Shown: positions 45,196-56,895, counted from the first letter of the stretch. The stretch is 64,000 bases of DNA from Megaustenia siamemsis (GCA_032433765.1 JAVIAB010000008.1:37063991-37127990); one strand, 5' to 3'. Notes: generated by a model from the letters alone, not told the origin. Numbers and translations: made by a program.

Positions 45196-45893
45196 GTCTG
45201 CATTCTCTGTTCAGTGAGATGCAGGATTTATTGTCTGCATTCTCTGTTCAGTGAGATGCAGGTTTTATTGTCTGCATTCTCTGTTCAGTGAGATGCAGGA
45301 TTTATTGTCTGCATTCTCTGTTCAGTGAGATGCAGGATTTATTGTCTGCATTCTCTGTTCAGTGAGATGCAGGATTTATTGTCTGCATTCTCTGCTCAGT
45401 GAGATGCAGGTTTTATTGTCTGCATTCTCTGTTCAGTGAGATGCAGGTTTTATTGTCTGCATTCTCTGTTCACATGAGATGCGGGATTTATTGTCTGCAT
45501 TCTCTGTTCAGTGAGATGCAGGTTTTATTGTCTGCATTCTCTGTTCAGTGAGATGCAGGATTTATTGTCTGCATTCTCTGTTCACATGAGATGCGGGATT
45601 TATTGTCTGCATTCTCTGTTCAGTGGGATGCAGGTTTTTTTTGTCTGCATTCTCTGTTCAGTGAGATGCAGCACTTATTGTCTACATTCTCTGTTCAGTG
45701 AGATGCAGGATTTATTGTCTGCATTCTCTGTTCAGTGAGATGCAGCACTTATTGTCTGCATTCTCTGTTCAGTGAGATGCAGGATTTATTGTCGCCATTC
45801 TCTGTTCAGTGAGATGCAGGATTTATTGTCTGCATTCTCTGTTCAGTGAGATGCAGGTTTTATTGTCTGCATTCTCTGTTCAGTGAGATGCAA
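45196..45893. repeat. 37-bp tandem repeat, about 19 copies, inside LINE-I2
   Basis: Unit tctgcattctctgttcagtg plus agatgcaggatttattg (37 bp) with ggttt/ggatt and gcact variants, and two acatgagatgcg variants. It interrupts LINE-I2 between the linker and the RNase H domain. 37 is not a multiple of three. Confidence 0.94.
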
Positions 45894-46356
45894 ACCGAAA
45901 AGGGTGTAGAGCACTCCCTGGTCCCCGTATCCACTCTTCTCCCCTGGGTTCAATGTCCCCAAGCGTAGATAAAACTATTGAATAATGTCCTCAGTCCGCG
46001 CCATCCATGATTTTCTTCCTGTGAGCCTGCTGCCCTTTCTCCTGCCAATCTCACTGTGCGGTGGATGCTGTACATCAACCCTGTCTCGGAGATAGACACC
46101 TACTCGGGACATTATTGTTTTGTTTACGATGGTTGTAAAATCAAGGAGATACCGCATCGCCCTGCATGTTTGTGGCTTTCGTGCATCCAAGTATGATGCG
46201 CATGGCCTCATTTTGTTTTCGTTCCAGTCTTTCAGTCTGCATGTGACTGATTTTAGAGTCATCAGAGCATATTCTCTAGCAGAAAATACCAGTCCTTGAT
46301 GTAGTAGGACAAGATTACGCTGTTCACAGTCGTCAACCACCATTACCCTCAGTGCT

Positions 46357-46612
46357 AGGGAGCCGCGATAGCTCAGTGGTTAGTGAACTGGACTACAAAA
46401 GACTATAGGTAGGTAGGGTTCGATCCCAACCACTGACTTCCGGGTTCACCCAACCTTAAATGGGTACTGGATTTTTCTGGGAAAGTAAAGCGGCACGGGC
46501 GTAATACCTACCACATTACCCCAAAAATCATGTACTGAAGGTCTGTAAAATTTATGGGGTCACTAACACCATATTCCCTATACGCCACTTGGCGTGACCG
46601 GGGCTCTTCACT
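46357..46612 (+). mobile_element. SINE-2 nested in LINE-I2
   Basis: gggagccgcgatagctcagt (A box), gggttcgatcccaac (B box), normal body, and end acgccacttggcgtgaccgg. LINE-I2 peptides lie on both sides. I could not define the target duplication. Confidence 0.88.
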
Positions 46613-46720
46613 AACACTTGGTCTAAGTGCTGGCTGAAAACAAGACTTCGATCAAACTGTCTGTGTTCACAGGTTACGTCATTTGTGGGCCCTCACAACA
46701 ACCGCTGAACCCCTATGCTC

Positions 46721-47104
46721 ACTAATTATGTATGTGTGTTGATAAAACGGTTGTTTCTTGTTTCGGGAGAATCGTGTGACATGTTTACAGTAAGACCAAC
46801 CTTCAAAACGGTGACCGAATTTTCTGCTTAAGGAAAACTACTGACATATCCTTGACCTAAATACTCAAACTACTCCGATTGTGAACAAAAACAAAAACAT
46901 TATTAACCCCCAAACTCTATGTATTCCATACAGAGCGTGACAGATCTCTCTCTCTCCTTCCCCCCCCCCCCTTTTTTTCATTTCAAACCTGTCGTGTCTA
47001 GTAGTTCAGTTCCCTGTGGCAAACACAGAAAGACGTGTTTAAGAAGTGTTAAAACACATGTTTTTACTTGCCGAGTTCTCATCTCATTCTTTCCTTTCTC
47101 ATTT
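46721..47104. other. No gene recognised
   Basis: AT-rich spacer with a C-run (about 46961-46972) followed by T-runs. Confidence 0.6.
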
Positions 47105-47230
47105 GCCTTTCAGCGTCGAGTGGAAATATAATTTGCGGTCTTTTCCTCTGTTGCTGTTATATTTCCTAGTGTTTCTAACGTCCGCCAATCCATCCACCCA
47201 GTTCTCTTTTTAAACGCTTGAAATGTCACT
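47105..47230 (-). mobile_element. LINE-B 3' tail fragment
   Basis: Minus strand KRTGWMDWRTLETLGNITAT then TANYISTRR matches RKRWVDGILEALGNITTA of the 7160 copy. Confidence 0.72.
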
Positions 47231-47265
47231 GCTAAATGAAATAATGGTATGCTTACAATACACAA

Positions 47266-47505
47266 ATTAGCTGTGATATCCCAGTGGTTAGTGAACCGGA
47301 CTACTATGGACAAGAGTCGGGCCCCGCCCTGAGAGACGCCTCCTAGGTTTACCCAGTCCTAAATGGGTACCGAGTTTTTGATGTGGAAGAAAAGCGGCAG
47401 TGGTGTAATACTGACCATATTATCTCAAAAATAATGTGCCGAAGGTGTATAAATAAAGTGGGCACTATCACCATGTTTCCTATGTACCGCAAGGCTTCAA
47501 TTTAA
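47266..47505 (+). mobile_element. Old, divergent SINE-2
   Basis: Head attagctgtgatatcccagt and ggttagtgaaccggactact, body tggtgtaatactgaccatat, and end caccatgtttcctatgtacc. The B box is eroded (gggccccgccc). Confidence 0.75.
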
Positions 47506-47519
47506 ATTAAATAGTAAGA

Positions 47520-47893
47520 AAAAGACTTAAACTGAAGCCTTTGAAATGTGGATTTATAGAATAGGTAGAATTGGATGGAAAGAAAAGAGAACTAATTATG
47601 AAGTTTTAAAACAACTAAAAATTAAAAGAGAACTACTGAATACAATTAGAACAAGACAAATGAAATTTATGGGTCATGTTAAAAGACACAACAGCCTACT
47701 AAAAGCAATATTGGAAGGGAAAATACAGGGTAATAAAGGCAGAGGCAGACCAAGACTAACATGGACGAGTAACATCAAAAGATTGACAAGACAGCCTGTG
47801 ACAACCTGCACCATCAAAGCAAGAGACAGAGCGGAATGGCGCTCCATGGTAGCCAACCTTCGATGCGGAGACGGCACTCGATGATGATGATGA
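47520..47893 (+). mobile_element. LINE-C 3' end with open C-terminal frame
   Basis: The frame 47546-47884 encodes MWIYRIGRIGWKEKRTNYEV, RQMKFMGHVKRHNSLLKAIL, GRGRPRLTWTSNIKRLTRQP and IKARDRAEWRSMVANLRCGD, then a gatgatgat tail. It is the C-terminal portion of an RTE/L1-like LINE ORF2. The short frame has no lesion. Confidence 0.82.
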
Positions 47894-48244
47894 CCGCAAG
47901 GCGTTTTTTTTTTCCTTCAAAAGACATGTTTGTGGAAGTGTCTGCCGTCGTTACCACAATACACGGCACTTGATAATGTTTTAATAAACGCCACACAACT
48001 CTGTAAGTTGTACATTTTCTCACTGCGGTCACTTTCCTGGACTCGGCAAGCATATCACGAAGAGAGCTGGGTGGATCAATCCAGTGAGCCGTCAGCAGGA
48101 GGTCCTTACGAGTGTCCCTTTGCTTGTCTGTCACCTCTTGAATTGATTATTCATACCATCAATGTCTACACTTTTGTCCCATTTTTGCCACGTACAACGT
48201 ATTGTATTTCTGGGAAATCAAGATTTATGTCCACTCATATATCA
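47894..48244. other. No gene recognised
   Basis: Spacer between two plus-strand LINE tails. Overlapping ORFs on both strands (47930-48259 and 47814-48134) have no identifiable domain. Confidence 0.5.
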
Positions 48245-48580
48245 TTTCCACTAACATAGAATTATGGAAATGTACCAGTCAAATACCAGTGGATAAAGAG
48301 ATACAGCGAAGACGATGGCACTGGATAGGACACACACTGCAGAAGCCAACTGAGAGTATTACACAACAGGCCCTTTTTTGGAATCCCCAGGGGAAAAGAC
48401 AAAGAGGAAGACCAAGGAATTCTCGCAGAAGACAGATAGAAGCAGAGATGAAGATGATGGGAAGACATGGAATGATCTTAAAAGAATAGCAAAAAATAAA
48501 ACGACTTGGAAAGTGTTTGTTGAAGACCTATGCTCCACTGGGAGCTAAAAAGGTAGAAGAGAGAGAAGAGAGATATATCA
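48245..48580 (+). mobile_element. LINE-E 3' end
   Basis: Frame 48202-48489: ELWKCTSQIPVDKEIQRRRW, HWIGHTLQKPTESITQQALF, WNPQGKRQRGRPRNSRRRQI, then the frame-shifted end and gaagacctatgctccactgg, gagctaaaaaggtagaagag. The ORF starts in unrelated flank. It is one of the clearer copies of the LINE-E terminus. Confidence 0.82.
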
Positions 48581-48714
48581 TTTCCTACCGCGTATGGTAA
48601 ACACATGCCTAATCATTTCTTATCCTATCCCAAACCAACTCTTGTTTAGTTCACTTCACATATGGTAATGACACCGCCCATTCATATTTCTGACGCTAAA
48701 ATATATGTTAAAAC

Positions 48715-48825
48715 ACAGACCAGCTCTATTTAGTTTCCTATCACAAATATGGTAAACACACTTCCAACCATATCAGCTCTATTTAGTTTCCTATCACAAA
48801 TATGGTAAACACACTTCCAACCATA
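48715..48825. repeat. 53-bp direct duplication
   Basis: tcagctctatttagtttcct and atcacaaatatggtaaacac occur twice in tandem. A looser third relative lies near 48590-48660. Confidence 0.8.
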
Positions 48826-48849
48826 TTGCTCTCTTTATGGTCTTTATCT

Positions 48850-50630
48850 ACAACCCTCCTCAGTGAGTGCCGTATTCGTCATTTTTAGTTCTTTTTAGAC
48901 TTCATTTGTTTTCCTTTCTTTCCTTCCAATTCTTCATATTCTTCTGTAAATCAACACTTCAAAGATTTCAATTTTCTGTTTTCTTGTCTAATGTCCATGT
49001 ATGTTTCTACACCATACATGAATGTTGAGAAGATATAACAGTTTGCTATTCTTAGTTTTAGCCCTGGTGTTCTTCGTTTTGATATTAGTATATTTTTCAT
49101 GGTATTAAAATTACTTTTTGCCATTCTTATTCTTTTGTTTACTTCAGTTTTGCATTTTCCATTACTGGTTATAGTAAGTCCATGGTAGATGTAGCTCGGA
49201 ACTGTCTCCAATTCTTTTCCTTGAACCTTGATATCCACTTGTAGGTTTTGAGTATTTTCTTTGTTTGTGATAAAAGTTTTGGTCTTTTTTTATATTCACA
49301 TCTAATCCATATTTTTACTTGCCATGTTTATTTCAGTAAGTAATTGTTGTCTATCTTCAGGATTTTCTGCTAGTAATACAGTATCATCAGCATATCTTAG
49401 GTTATTGATTATCTTTCCATTAATGTTTAGGCCCGGCATCTCTGTGATGTTTTTAAAGATTTGCTCAGTGTATATATTGAACAAGCTTGGTGATTGGATG
49501 CATCCCTGCCTTACTCCTCTGTTTAAATCTATGGGTGTAGAGTTCTCATTGTTATATTTTATTTCTGTTGTTTGCTCCCAGTATAAACTACATATTAGTC
49601 GTATGTCTGTGTCATCTAGATGTATATCTTTTAGGCAGTTTATAAGTTATTTATGGTGTGTTCTATCAAAAGCTTTGATGTAGTCTATGAAGGGAGCATA
49701 TATTGGTTTGTTTACTTCTGTGTACTTTTCTTCGATTAATGTCCTCATGCAGAATATGGCTTCTTTGTCTCACTGTTTTTCCTAAATCCAAATTGTTCTA
49801 ATTCCATATTGATTTTAATCTGAATCCTCCCATGTATAACTTTTTACAAGATTTTGTAACATGGCTTATTATGCTTATTGTTTTAAAATCACTGATTTCA
49901 ACTGCACCGTTCTTTTTAGGCAATGCGATGAAAGTTGATGCTTTTAGTTCATACAGTATGAATCTTGTATGCTTGTATATATCTTTGCATATGTCTATGA
50001 TCACTTCAATGCCAAAATCTTCTAGTTCCTCTAGCATCTCTATCTTTAGTATGTTGTCAGATCCTGCAGCTTTTCCCTTTTTTATTGTTTGTTTTTTTTT
50101 CTACGTCAGATTTTAAGATTGTATAGCCAGACGTACATTTTATAGTTGGTTTCTTTTCCATTTCATCATAAAATAATTATGTTATATATTTCTGTCATCA
50201 TTGATCATACCTTTATTGTCTGTTAGCATTTTTCCTTTTTTGTTTGCAATACATCCGCTTTGTGTGACTTTTTAAATTTTTACTAGTTATTCTCTTTTTT
50301 TTTTTCTGTTTGCGTCCCTCTTTAATCTAGTTTATTTTCTACAGTTTCGATTTCTAGACATCTTTGGTTGAGCCAGTCTTCTTTTGTCTTTTTAAACATT
50401 TTGCGTATTTCATAATCTATTATGCTGTATTGGGTATTGTTCTTCGCATGTCTCCTTTCTTCCATTTTTTCCAGGATGGTATCAGTCATCCATTTTTGTA
50501 TTTTTGTTCTTTTCCTTTTTGGGTAAGATGTCGCAAGTTTCGTGTATGCTTTTATTTATGCATTGCAATTTGGTTTAACTTTTTCATCTGGAAAATCCAG
50601 TTATATCTATCCCTTTTAATGTACATAGTT
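48850..50630 (-). mobile_element. LINE-C with RT core, decayed
   Basis: Minus strand: ELKASTFIALPKKNGAVEIS and DFKTISIISHVTKSCKKLY (RT entry, 49798-50037), NLRYADDTVLLAENPEDRQQ (catalytic YADD, about 49370-49410), SYIYHGLTITSNGKCKTEVN and KSNFNTMKNILISKRRTPGL then CYIFSTFMYGVETY (48951-49238). Upstream to about 50630 further decayed linker sequence is visible. The frame is broken in several places and the endonuclease domain is not found. Its 3' portion would join to the type of tail seen at 47520. Confidence 0.82.
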
Positions 50631-51689
50631 TTAAAAAAAAATCCTTTTCGCCATCTTTACACACACGCCTCGCATTTGAATGCCGTTACCCCTAGAGTTT
50701 GCCAATAAGTCAGGACTTCCGTTTCCAAGATGGTGGAACGAACTTCATGTTCTCACGACCTCTGCAGAAAATGCATTTGGGGACTGATTAATTTCGGCTC
50801 TCCAATGCACTTTTCTGCGTTAAAGTCAATCTGATGTTATACTTAACAAATCTGCGCCGATGATGCGGTGTCGTACACACGGCAATATTCCGTTTTGATA
50901 AGTCAAGTGTTGTGAATGCGACCTTCCACCGTCTAGGGTTGATATACAGTCTACGTCAACACATTGAGTGCTGTTCCAAGGTCGTTTGACGTTGGAATTG
51001 TTTGACACAGATTATTTACATGTTACAACTCATTAATGTGGACTCTGCTAAGTAAATCTCGATTTTCACTTTAGGGATTTTGCACCGTGTTTCGTTCGTT
51101 GTAGGTTGCATTCACTAGAGTAGGCGGGAATATATGGTCGCAGTCATTGTTGTATGTGCAAATTCATCATAATGGCTCATCGTTTATCCCTAGTACGCTA
51201 ATGTTGACATTGCAGGAAGATCCTACGGTCTGTTGTTTGATGTGCGACGGGGATAATCAGACGACTAACTGTATTTCATGTGTTCGGATTTGGCGTCAAA
51301 AACGAAGTCCTAACATCATCTAGCGCTATACATTTTATAAAATATGACGATCATCATTTTCAGGAGGACGTGAACTTCCGGTCATTATGATGGATAAGCT
51401 GCAGGAACCATTGAAGGCTATGTATGAAAAGTGTTCCTTATTGCAGTTTCCTCATATTCCAAGTCCGGCTTGTTGCAGGAGCTACTGAGTTAAGCACTCT
51501 ATGCACACTGTGACTGTGTGTTTCATCCGTTTTAATCGTGTTTCGATATTCCGATTGTTTACGATGAATGATGATATCGTATGACAAGGAACAGTTGGCT
51601 GTGTTCACTTTCTGTGCGGTTTCGCCTTATGTCTTTTGGCGTGTGCTGAGACTGCTATGATGGGGTCTATAGCTACCTTTCTTTGTTTG
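50631..51689. other. No gene recognised
   Basis: About 1 kb of mixed-composition spacer without repeats I recognise. The minus-strand ORF 50826-51008 has no domain. Confidence 0.55.
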
Positions 51690-52110
51690 GGAGATGAGTT
51701 AGTAATTCGGATGATTCCACTGGCACGGGCGGTTGAGCAATTATGGATTTTAATTCATAAAGGTCTTGAGAGACTTGAACCGGCGTCTTAGCACGCGAGT
51801 TTCCACCCATTTGTTCCCGGCCGCCTATCCAGAAATGTTCGGAGATTTCTGGATAGTGTCGCTTCAAGCATCGAAACTCACGATGCGAGGCAACATTCCT
51901 CACCTTCCCAGGGTAGTACTCTGGTACCCATTTCTGCCAACGGCTGGGTCGACCGTGGGGTATTTTTTTTTTCCAACCACGAGTACAATTCACATTGCTC
52001 CCAGCGGGAATCGAACACGGGTTGTCCGAACGTCATTCGTTTGCAGTGATACTGGGGCTTTCCATAACAATAACAATAAGTCAGGATTCTCGGCAGGTCA
52101 TTCACCCGTG
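51690..52110 (-). mobile_element. tRNA-related SINE-like sequence (tentative)
   Basis: Minus strand has gacgccggttcaagtctctc near 51770 (matches a B box) and cgtgttcgattcccgctggg near 52010 (a second B-box-like element). Two tRNA-like segments about 240 bp apart suggest one long or two fused SINEs. Overlapping ORFs are not convincing. Confidence 0.4.
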
Positions 52111-52501
52111 TGTAAAAAGATTCCCTGTTGTTTATGCTTAATTTTGCCCTTGAGCGAGCAACGATATTTTCATCACCTGTTTGTTATCTTTCTTTTTTTT
52201 TATGTTTGTATTGCTTTAGTTTTGAAGCCTAGCGTTTTCTGTGTCAAGGTTACGTTCCAGCGTGTGAATGGATTTTTTTGAGTCAGGGCTTTGTTTCGAA
52301 TCTTTTTTTTTCTAAACTTTTTAACTATCTGTGTCTGAAAGGTCACAACTGAAGCTTGGAAGTAACACATGCTAGGATCGATAATGTCGATCACACGTGG
52401 CCTGGTAGTTAAAAATTGTAGAGTTCACGGAGAAGTGAATTCTCTGTATTATAAGTGGGGGGAGGGGAGGGGTCGGGGAAACGTACATGGTCTAGTTATT
52501 A

Positions 52502-54313
52502 TAGCTTGTTTCATAACTCGTGCCCAACTTTTAAAATCGATAGCTTTTTAACCGCTTGTTGTAAGTTGTTCAAAATTTGCATGTAAAGTTATAATGATTA
52601 GAACCCAACAGGGAATTAATTTCATAAAAAAAAACATTTGGTTATTATTGTTGCTTATTTGATTTATATAAATTTATTATAACGACCCATTGATGTAGTC
52701 AAAACTTAATGTTTACAGTATTTTAAGTTAAAAATAGCGAGTAAAAATCCATGCACGGTAAAATTGACGTGTTTGCACGCTTTCGCCGTGGTTTTTTTGA
52801 CACAATTAGACACGTGAGAAATTGTGTGTTCCATTTCCGTTCATTCAGAGGTGTAGACGTGAAATTCGCAAAATGTTGGGTATGAATGAAACTGTTACAA
52901 TAAGAAAATTAAAAGTTTCGCTGAAAAAGAACAACAGTATTGAAATATCAAAGTCTACATTATGGAGGAATGTGAGAGCTGCAGGCTTTACATTCAGAAA
53001 GTATTCCAATGGACGAAACATCATCTGTGAGAAGCCACATATAGTAGTCATGAGAAGCAAGTACTTACGTGAAGTAAAAGAGGTGCGCAAGCAAGGTTAA
53101 TATATTGTGTACTTGGATGAAACATGGATCAATGCTCACCACACTAACCAAAGGGAATGGCAGTCATCAGATGGAAAGATTAAGAGATTAATACCTAGCA
53201 GCAAAGGACAGCGCTTGATAATTGCTCATGCAGGTAGTCGACAACATGGACTAATACAGAATGCAGAGCTCATTTTTCTTTCAAAATCCATAGACAATCG
53301 GGATTATCACTCTGAGATGAATGGTCACATATTTAGACATTGGATTGAAAATTCTGTTCTCCCATCACTAGATCGACCATCTTGCCTAATAATGGACAAT
53401 GCAGCGTACCACAACATTGTTGCACTTGAAGATAAAGTCCCGACGTCATCCAGTACAAAAGATGCTATTAAGATATGGCTCACAAAGGAGCACATACAAT
53501 TTAATAACATGTACTTAAAACCTGAATTACTATCTCTAGTAAAGCAAAAACAAAGGACAAAGATTTTTCAAATAGATAAGATTATCCAAGAGCACGGTCA
53601 TATAAGTTTGAGGCTGCCACCTTACCATGCTCATTTAAATCCAATAGAACTAATCTGGGCAAAATTAAAAGGACAAGTGGCAGATGAAAATACAACATTG
53701 AAAATATGCGATGTAAAGACTCTTGCTAATCTCGCTTTATTAAATATAGACAAGTATTATTGGGCTGAATGTGAAGACCACGTCTTAAAACAGGAAGAGG
53801 AATATTGGAAAAATGATGGTTTGTGGAATGTTCAACCGCAAACAGTTATTAATCTTTTAGACTCGTCTGATTCAGAATGAAAGTATATAGCCCCCACAAT
53901 GTTGGCCCCTATATTACCTTAAATTAGTTCAACAAACGGTCCTTTTCAGGACCACACAACTATGAAAATTGGACATACAGGTATACCTTGATATTATCGT
54001 CCGTCCTCGAACTGAGAAGACAATAATTCTCCTGGTATTTCCCCATTACGGCCACGCCTTTACCTAGTGAAAATTAATCATAGACCAGCAACTACGGTAA
54101 TTTCTATTATTTAGGGGTTCACAATTTACAATTTTGACAAACATCAAAGAAATATCGCCGCTTTAAGAAAACTGCAGCTGCAAGATATTTGTTAAATATA
54201 CATTTAAAGGGTCTTTTGCATTCTAATAACATTTGGAAAATTTCAACAGTTTTTAACAAACGGTTACTGAACAATAGCGTTTTGAAGTTGGGCAAGTGAT
54301 TTAAAACGAGCTA
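52502..54313 (+). mobile_element. Tc1/mariner-superfamily element, TIRs and TA duplication
   Basis: The ends are inverted relatives: left tagcttgtttcataactcg then tgcccaactttt, right (reverse complement) tagctcgttttaaatcactt then gcccaacttc, alignable for about 75 bp at roughly 70% identity. Both sides are flanked by TA (52500-52501 and 54314-54315), the hallmark target of IS630/Tc1/mariner elements. Length 1,812 bp. One transposase gene lies inside. Non-coding stretches of about 300 and 430 bp surround it. Confidence 0.9.
52810..53880 (+). pseudogene. DDE transposase, DD83E spacing, one internal stop
   Basis: N-terminal helix-turn-helix-like part (CRREIRKMLGMNETVTIRKL, SKSTLWRNVRAAGFTFRKY, 52850-53010), then the DDE_3-type catalytic core from 53107: VYLDETWIN (first D), SCLIMDNAAYHN (second D, 53395-53397), LPPYHAHLNPIELIWAKLKG (E, 53647-53649), ending DSSDSE and TGA at 53878. 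Between the second D and the E I count 83 residues, against about 34-39 in ordinary Tc1 and mariner. The frame is continuous except for TAA at 53098-53100, between HTH and core, and a TAG at 52807 upstream that leaves no clear start. It probably cut and pasted itself at TA sites. This copy is nearly but not fully intact. Confidence 0.88.
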
Positions 54314-54369
54314 TAGTGTCGTCATCATCATCGTGTTGTATTAGAATCGTCGTAGTGTGATTATTATCC

Positions 54370-54865
54370 TCATTATTGAGTGCCGTCTCCGCATCGAAGG
54401 TTGGCTACCATGGAGCGCCATTCCACTCTGTCTCTTGCTTTGATGGTGCAGATTGTCATAGGCTGACTTGTCCATCTTTTGATGTTACTCGTCCATGTTA
54501 GTCTTGGTCTGCCTCTTCCTCTTTTACTTTGTGTTTCTCTTCTAATATTACTTTTATTAGAATGTTGTGTCTTTTAACATGACCAAAAAATTTCATTTGT
54601 CTTGCTCTAATTGTGTTCAGTAGCTCTTTTTTCGTTTTTAGTTGTTTTAAAACTTCATCGTTTGTTCTCTTTTCTTTCCATCCAATTCTACCTATTCTTC
54701 TATAAATCCACATTTCAAAGGTTTCAATTTTCTGTTCTGTTTTCTGGTCTAATGTCCATGTTTCTGCACCATACAGGTATATTGAGAAGATGTAACATTT
54801 TGCTATTCTTAGTTTTAGCCCTGGTGTTATTTGTTTTGATGTTAGTATATTTTACTAGTGTGATA
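54370..54865 (-). mobile_element. LINE-C 3' end
   Basis: Minus strand: FEMWIYRRIGRIGWKEKRTN, DEVLKQLKTKKELLNTIRAR, QMKFFGHVKRHNILIKVIL, with frame loss after that, then the decayed IKARDRVEWRSMVANL end and a degenerate GAT tail. A close relative of 47520-47893. Confidence 0.8.
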
Positions 54866-54899
54866 TCTATATTTATTTTATGATACCATTGTTAAATGT

Positions 54900-55050
54900 T
54901 TAGTATCATCGTCGTATAATGTTTGGTAACATCGTCGCGTGATTTGTTTGGTGTCCACCATCATGTGATATGTTTAGTATTGTTATCATGTGATATGTTT
55001 AGTATTGTCATCATGTGATATGTTTAGTATTGTCATCATGTGAAATGCTT
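54900..55050. repeat. 25-bp tandem repeat, about 4-5 copies
   Basis: gtgatatgtttagtattgtc plus atcat, becoming looser upstream (taatgtttggtaacatcgtc). The spacer 55051-55435 after it has no recognised gene. Confidence 0.8.
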
Positions 55051-55435
55051 ATTCTCTGTTCGCAGTGAGTCGTGAAGCACTATGTTATGCACCTTACGGT
55101 CTAGTGCGTTATTCTTTAGCGTATCTGGTCGGGACCACTTTCCTTACAGTTGAGGATTTTGTTTTAAAGTTTTACAACACCGACACTTTCATCGATATTC
55201 TTATTTTCTCTTTAAGACATTTCACATCTTCAATTACTCGTTGTTTTCTTAACACAATCTCATTACAGATAATTTATCCCCCCCCCTTTTTTTTTGCATT
55301 TCAATGACGTTGTCACGTTAGAGTTATTTCTTTGTTTCTCAGCCATTTTCTCATTCGATCCTTGTTCTCCACTTTGTCATAGCCATAGCAGATCTATTCT
55401 TTTTTGTTTACCTGGTACATAAAGTACAGAATGAG

Positions 55436-55464
55436 TGCGCGCGCGCGCGCACACACACACACAA
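55436..55464. repeat. (GC)n(AC)n microsatellite
   Basis: Gcgc repeats changing to acac. Confidence 0.9.
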
Positions 55465-55539
55465 AACTACATGATACTGGAAACAGTTAACTGGAAATGC
55501 TAGCCAACCGCTGTGCTGAAGTCGGATGTGTTGGGTCGA

Positions 55540-55870
55540 AAGGCGGCGCAAATATCACAGTTATAAAAAATGCTGCAAATCATGCGAGAGTAATGTATAG
55601 AGATATCTGTAAATCATCTTTGAATGACTTCTCCATATGTGAATATGACTGGGAACATTTGGCAAGTGATCGCACATCATGGTGAGCATGTATATGGAAC
55701 GGTATAGCATCATTTGATACTGTGCTAAGGCAACCTTAGAAGAGAAAAGACTCATGGAAAACCCAGTGGACCCGACTTGTTCATTCTGTGACCGTGTGTG
55801 TTTGTCAAACATTGGTAGAATTGGCCACGCGAGAAGCTGTTCAACAAAAACAAATCCTCAAAAAAAAAAA
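55540..55870 (+). mobile_element. LINE-F C-terminal end with zinc finger
   Basis: Peptides NHARVMYRDICKSSLNDFSI, CEYDWEHLASDRTSW (55580-55680), then after frame loss MENPVDPTCSFCDRVCLSNI and GRIGHARSCS (55754-55843). The pattern C-x2-C-x12-H-x4-C is a finger like the one at 8858-8915. Truncated and out of frame. Confidence 0.72.
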
Positions 55871-56341
55871 ATACACAATACCTCCACTAGACCGTCTGAC
55901 AAGACGAAAAGGGCCATATACTGCAAACCACAACACAGACACGCCCACTTAATGTACTTTTAAGGACGAATGACGAAGAGGTGTACTCCTTTAGTGATCT
56001 GGCGAATGCAAGCAAACAAGCCAACCAGTTGATTTCAGGACTAGCTGCTAAGGTCTACCATTTTCAGCAAGATATGGGGCATCAGCCAAACAGATCGGCA
56101 GCGTTGGGCACAATGACCGGGTGTTCTCCAAGTGGTCACAGAGATCACCGGACATAACTGTGACATTTATTTTGGGGACACGTGAAGGACAGAATGTATG
56201 TACCCCCCACTCCCCACAAATCTGGATGACCTGCAGGAAGGCATCACTGAAGCTGTAAAACTCGGTCACGCCGGATATTCTGCAAAGGGTCTGGCCAGAG
56301 CTAGATTATCGCATCGATGTTGTCGGAAGAAACGGGTGGAG
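55871..56341. other. Unidentified sequence; partly shared with 58.2 kb
   Basis: gcaaaccacaacacagacac then gcccactta at about 55921-55950 recurs near 58285-58320. The minus-strand frame 56048-56269 and the plus-strand peptide EEVYSFSDLANASKQANQLI have no family I recognise. Confidence 0.4.
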
Positions 56342-56398
56342 CGCACGTGTGTGTTTTTGAGTAAGTGAGTGTGTATGTGTGTGTGTGAGTGAGTGAGT

Positions 56399-56456
<58 letters not shown>
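56342..56456. repeat. (GT)n(GTGA)n(GA)n microsatellite
   Basis: Compound tract. The last 55 bp are pure ga. It precedes a LINE tail. Confidence 0.93.
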
Positions 56457-56458
<2 letters not shown>

Positions 56459-56464
56459 CTAATT

Positions 56465-56895
56465 ATAACCGATATCACAGGATCAAACATGGACCATTTC
56501 TAAATCACATTTAAGAAAGATCAATGTGAGATGCGGTGCTTGAGAAAAGTAACAAACAACACAAGAAGAGATAGAATACCAAATGAAACCATAAGAAAAA
56601 TGGTAGGAACTAAACCCTGCCAAGAATATATAGAACAACAACAATTTAAATGGTTTGGCCACCTGGTCAGAATGAATCCCTACCAATCACCATCAAGGGC
56701 GTTCTTCTCGAGAATGCATGGAAAAAGACCAAGAGGAAGACCCAGAAGAAGATGGATAGATGCAGTGGCAGAGACATGTAACAAGAAAGGAAAATCACTA
56801 ATTCAGACAATTCGAGCAGCACAAGAACGACAAATGATATAAACCACGACACCTTTTAGGTATCAGTGAAAGAGAAAAGAAGAAGAAGATCACAT
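56465..56895 (+). mobile_element. LINE-B-related 3' end, open frame
   Basis: Frame 56531-56842: MRCLRKVTNNTRRDRIPNET, QQQFKWFGHLVRMNPYQSPS, KRPRGRPRRRWIDAVAETCN, ending ERQMI, then an agaagaagaag tail. It is the C-terminal end of ORF2 without lesions over 103 codons, more distantly related to the 7160 copy. Confidence 0.8.

Larger units (their letters stand above)
44875..46720 (-). mobile_element. LINE-I2 with RNase H, split by an array and a SINE
   Basis: Minus-strand pieces in order: PTNDVTCEHRQFDRSLVFSQ (46620-46700), DCEQRNLVLLHQGLVFSARE and AMRYLLDFTTIVNKTIMSRV (45975-46343), then RNase H: LPESDSVIYTDGSIDRHSRS, EQSGAFAITTNSLTTETMAV (44931-45185). The DGS and E residues of RNase H are visible. 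No RT core is present, so it is 5'-truncated at about 46720. The 37-bp array occupies the gap between the linker and RNase H. Confidence 0.8.

Noticed and set aside
45511..45738. Cysteine-rich 75-codon ORF (FVCILCSVRCSTYCLHSLF)
   Set aside because: Lies wholly within the 37-bp array and has no signal or start outside it.
52369..52551. 60-codon plus ORF upstream of the transposase
   Set aside because: Overlaps the left TIR and a G-rich tract; no motif.
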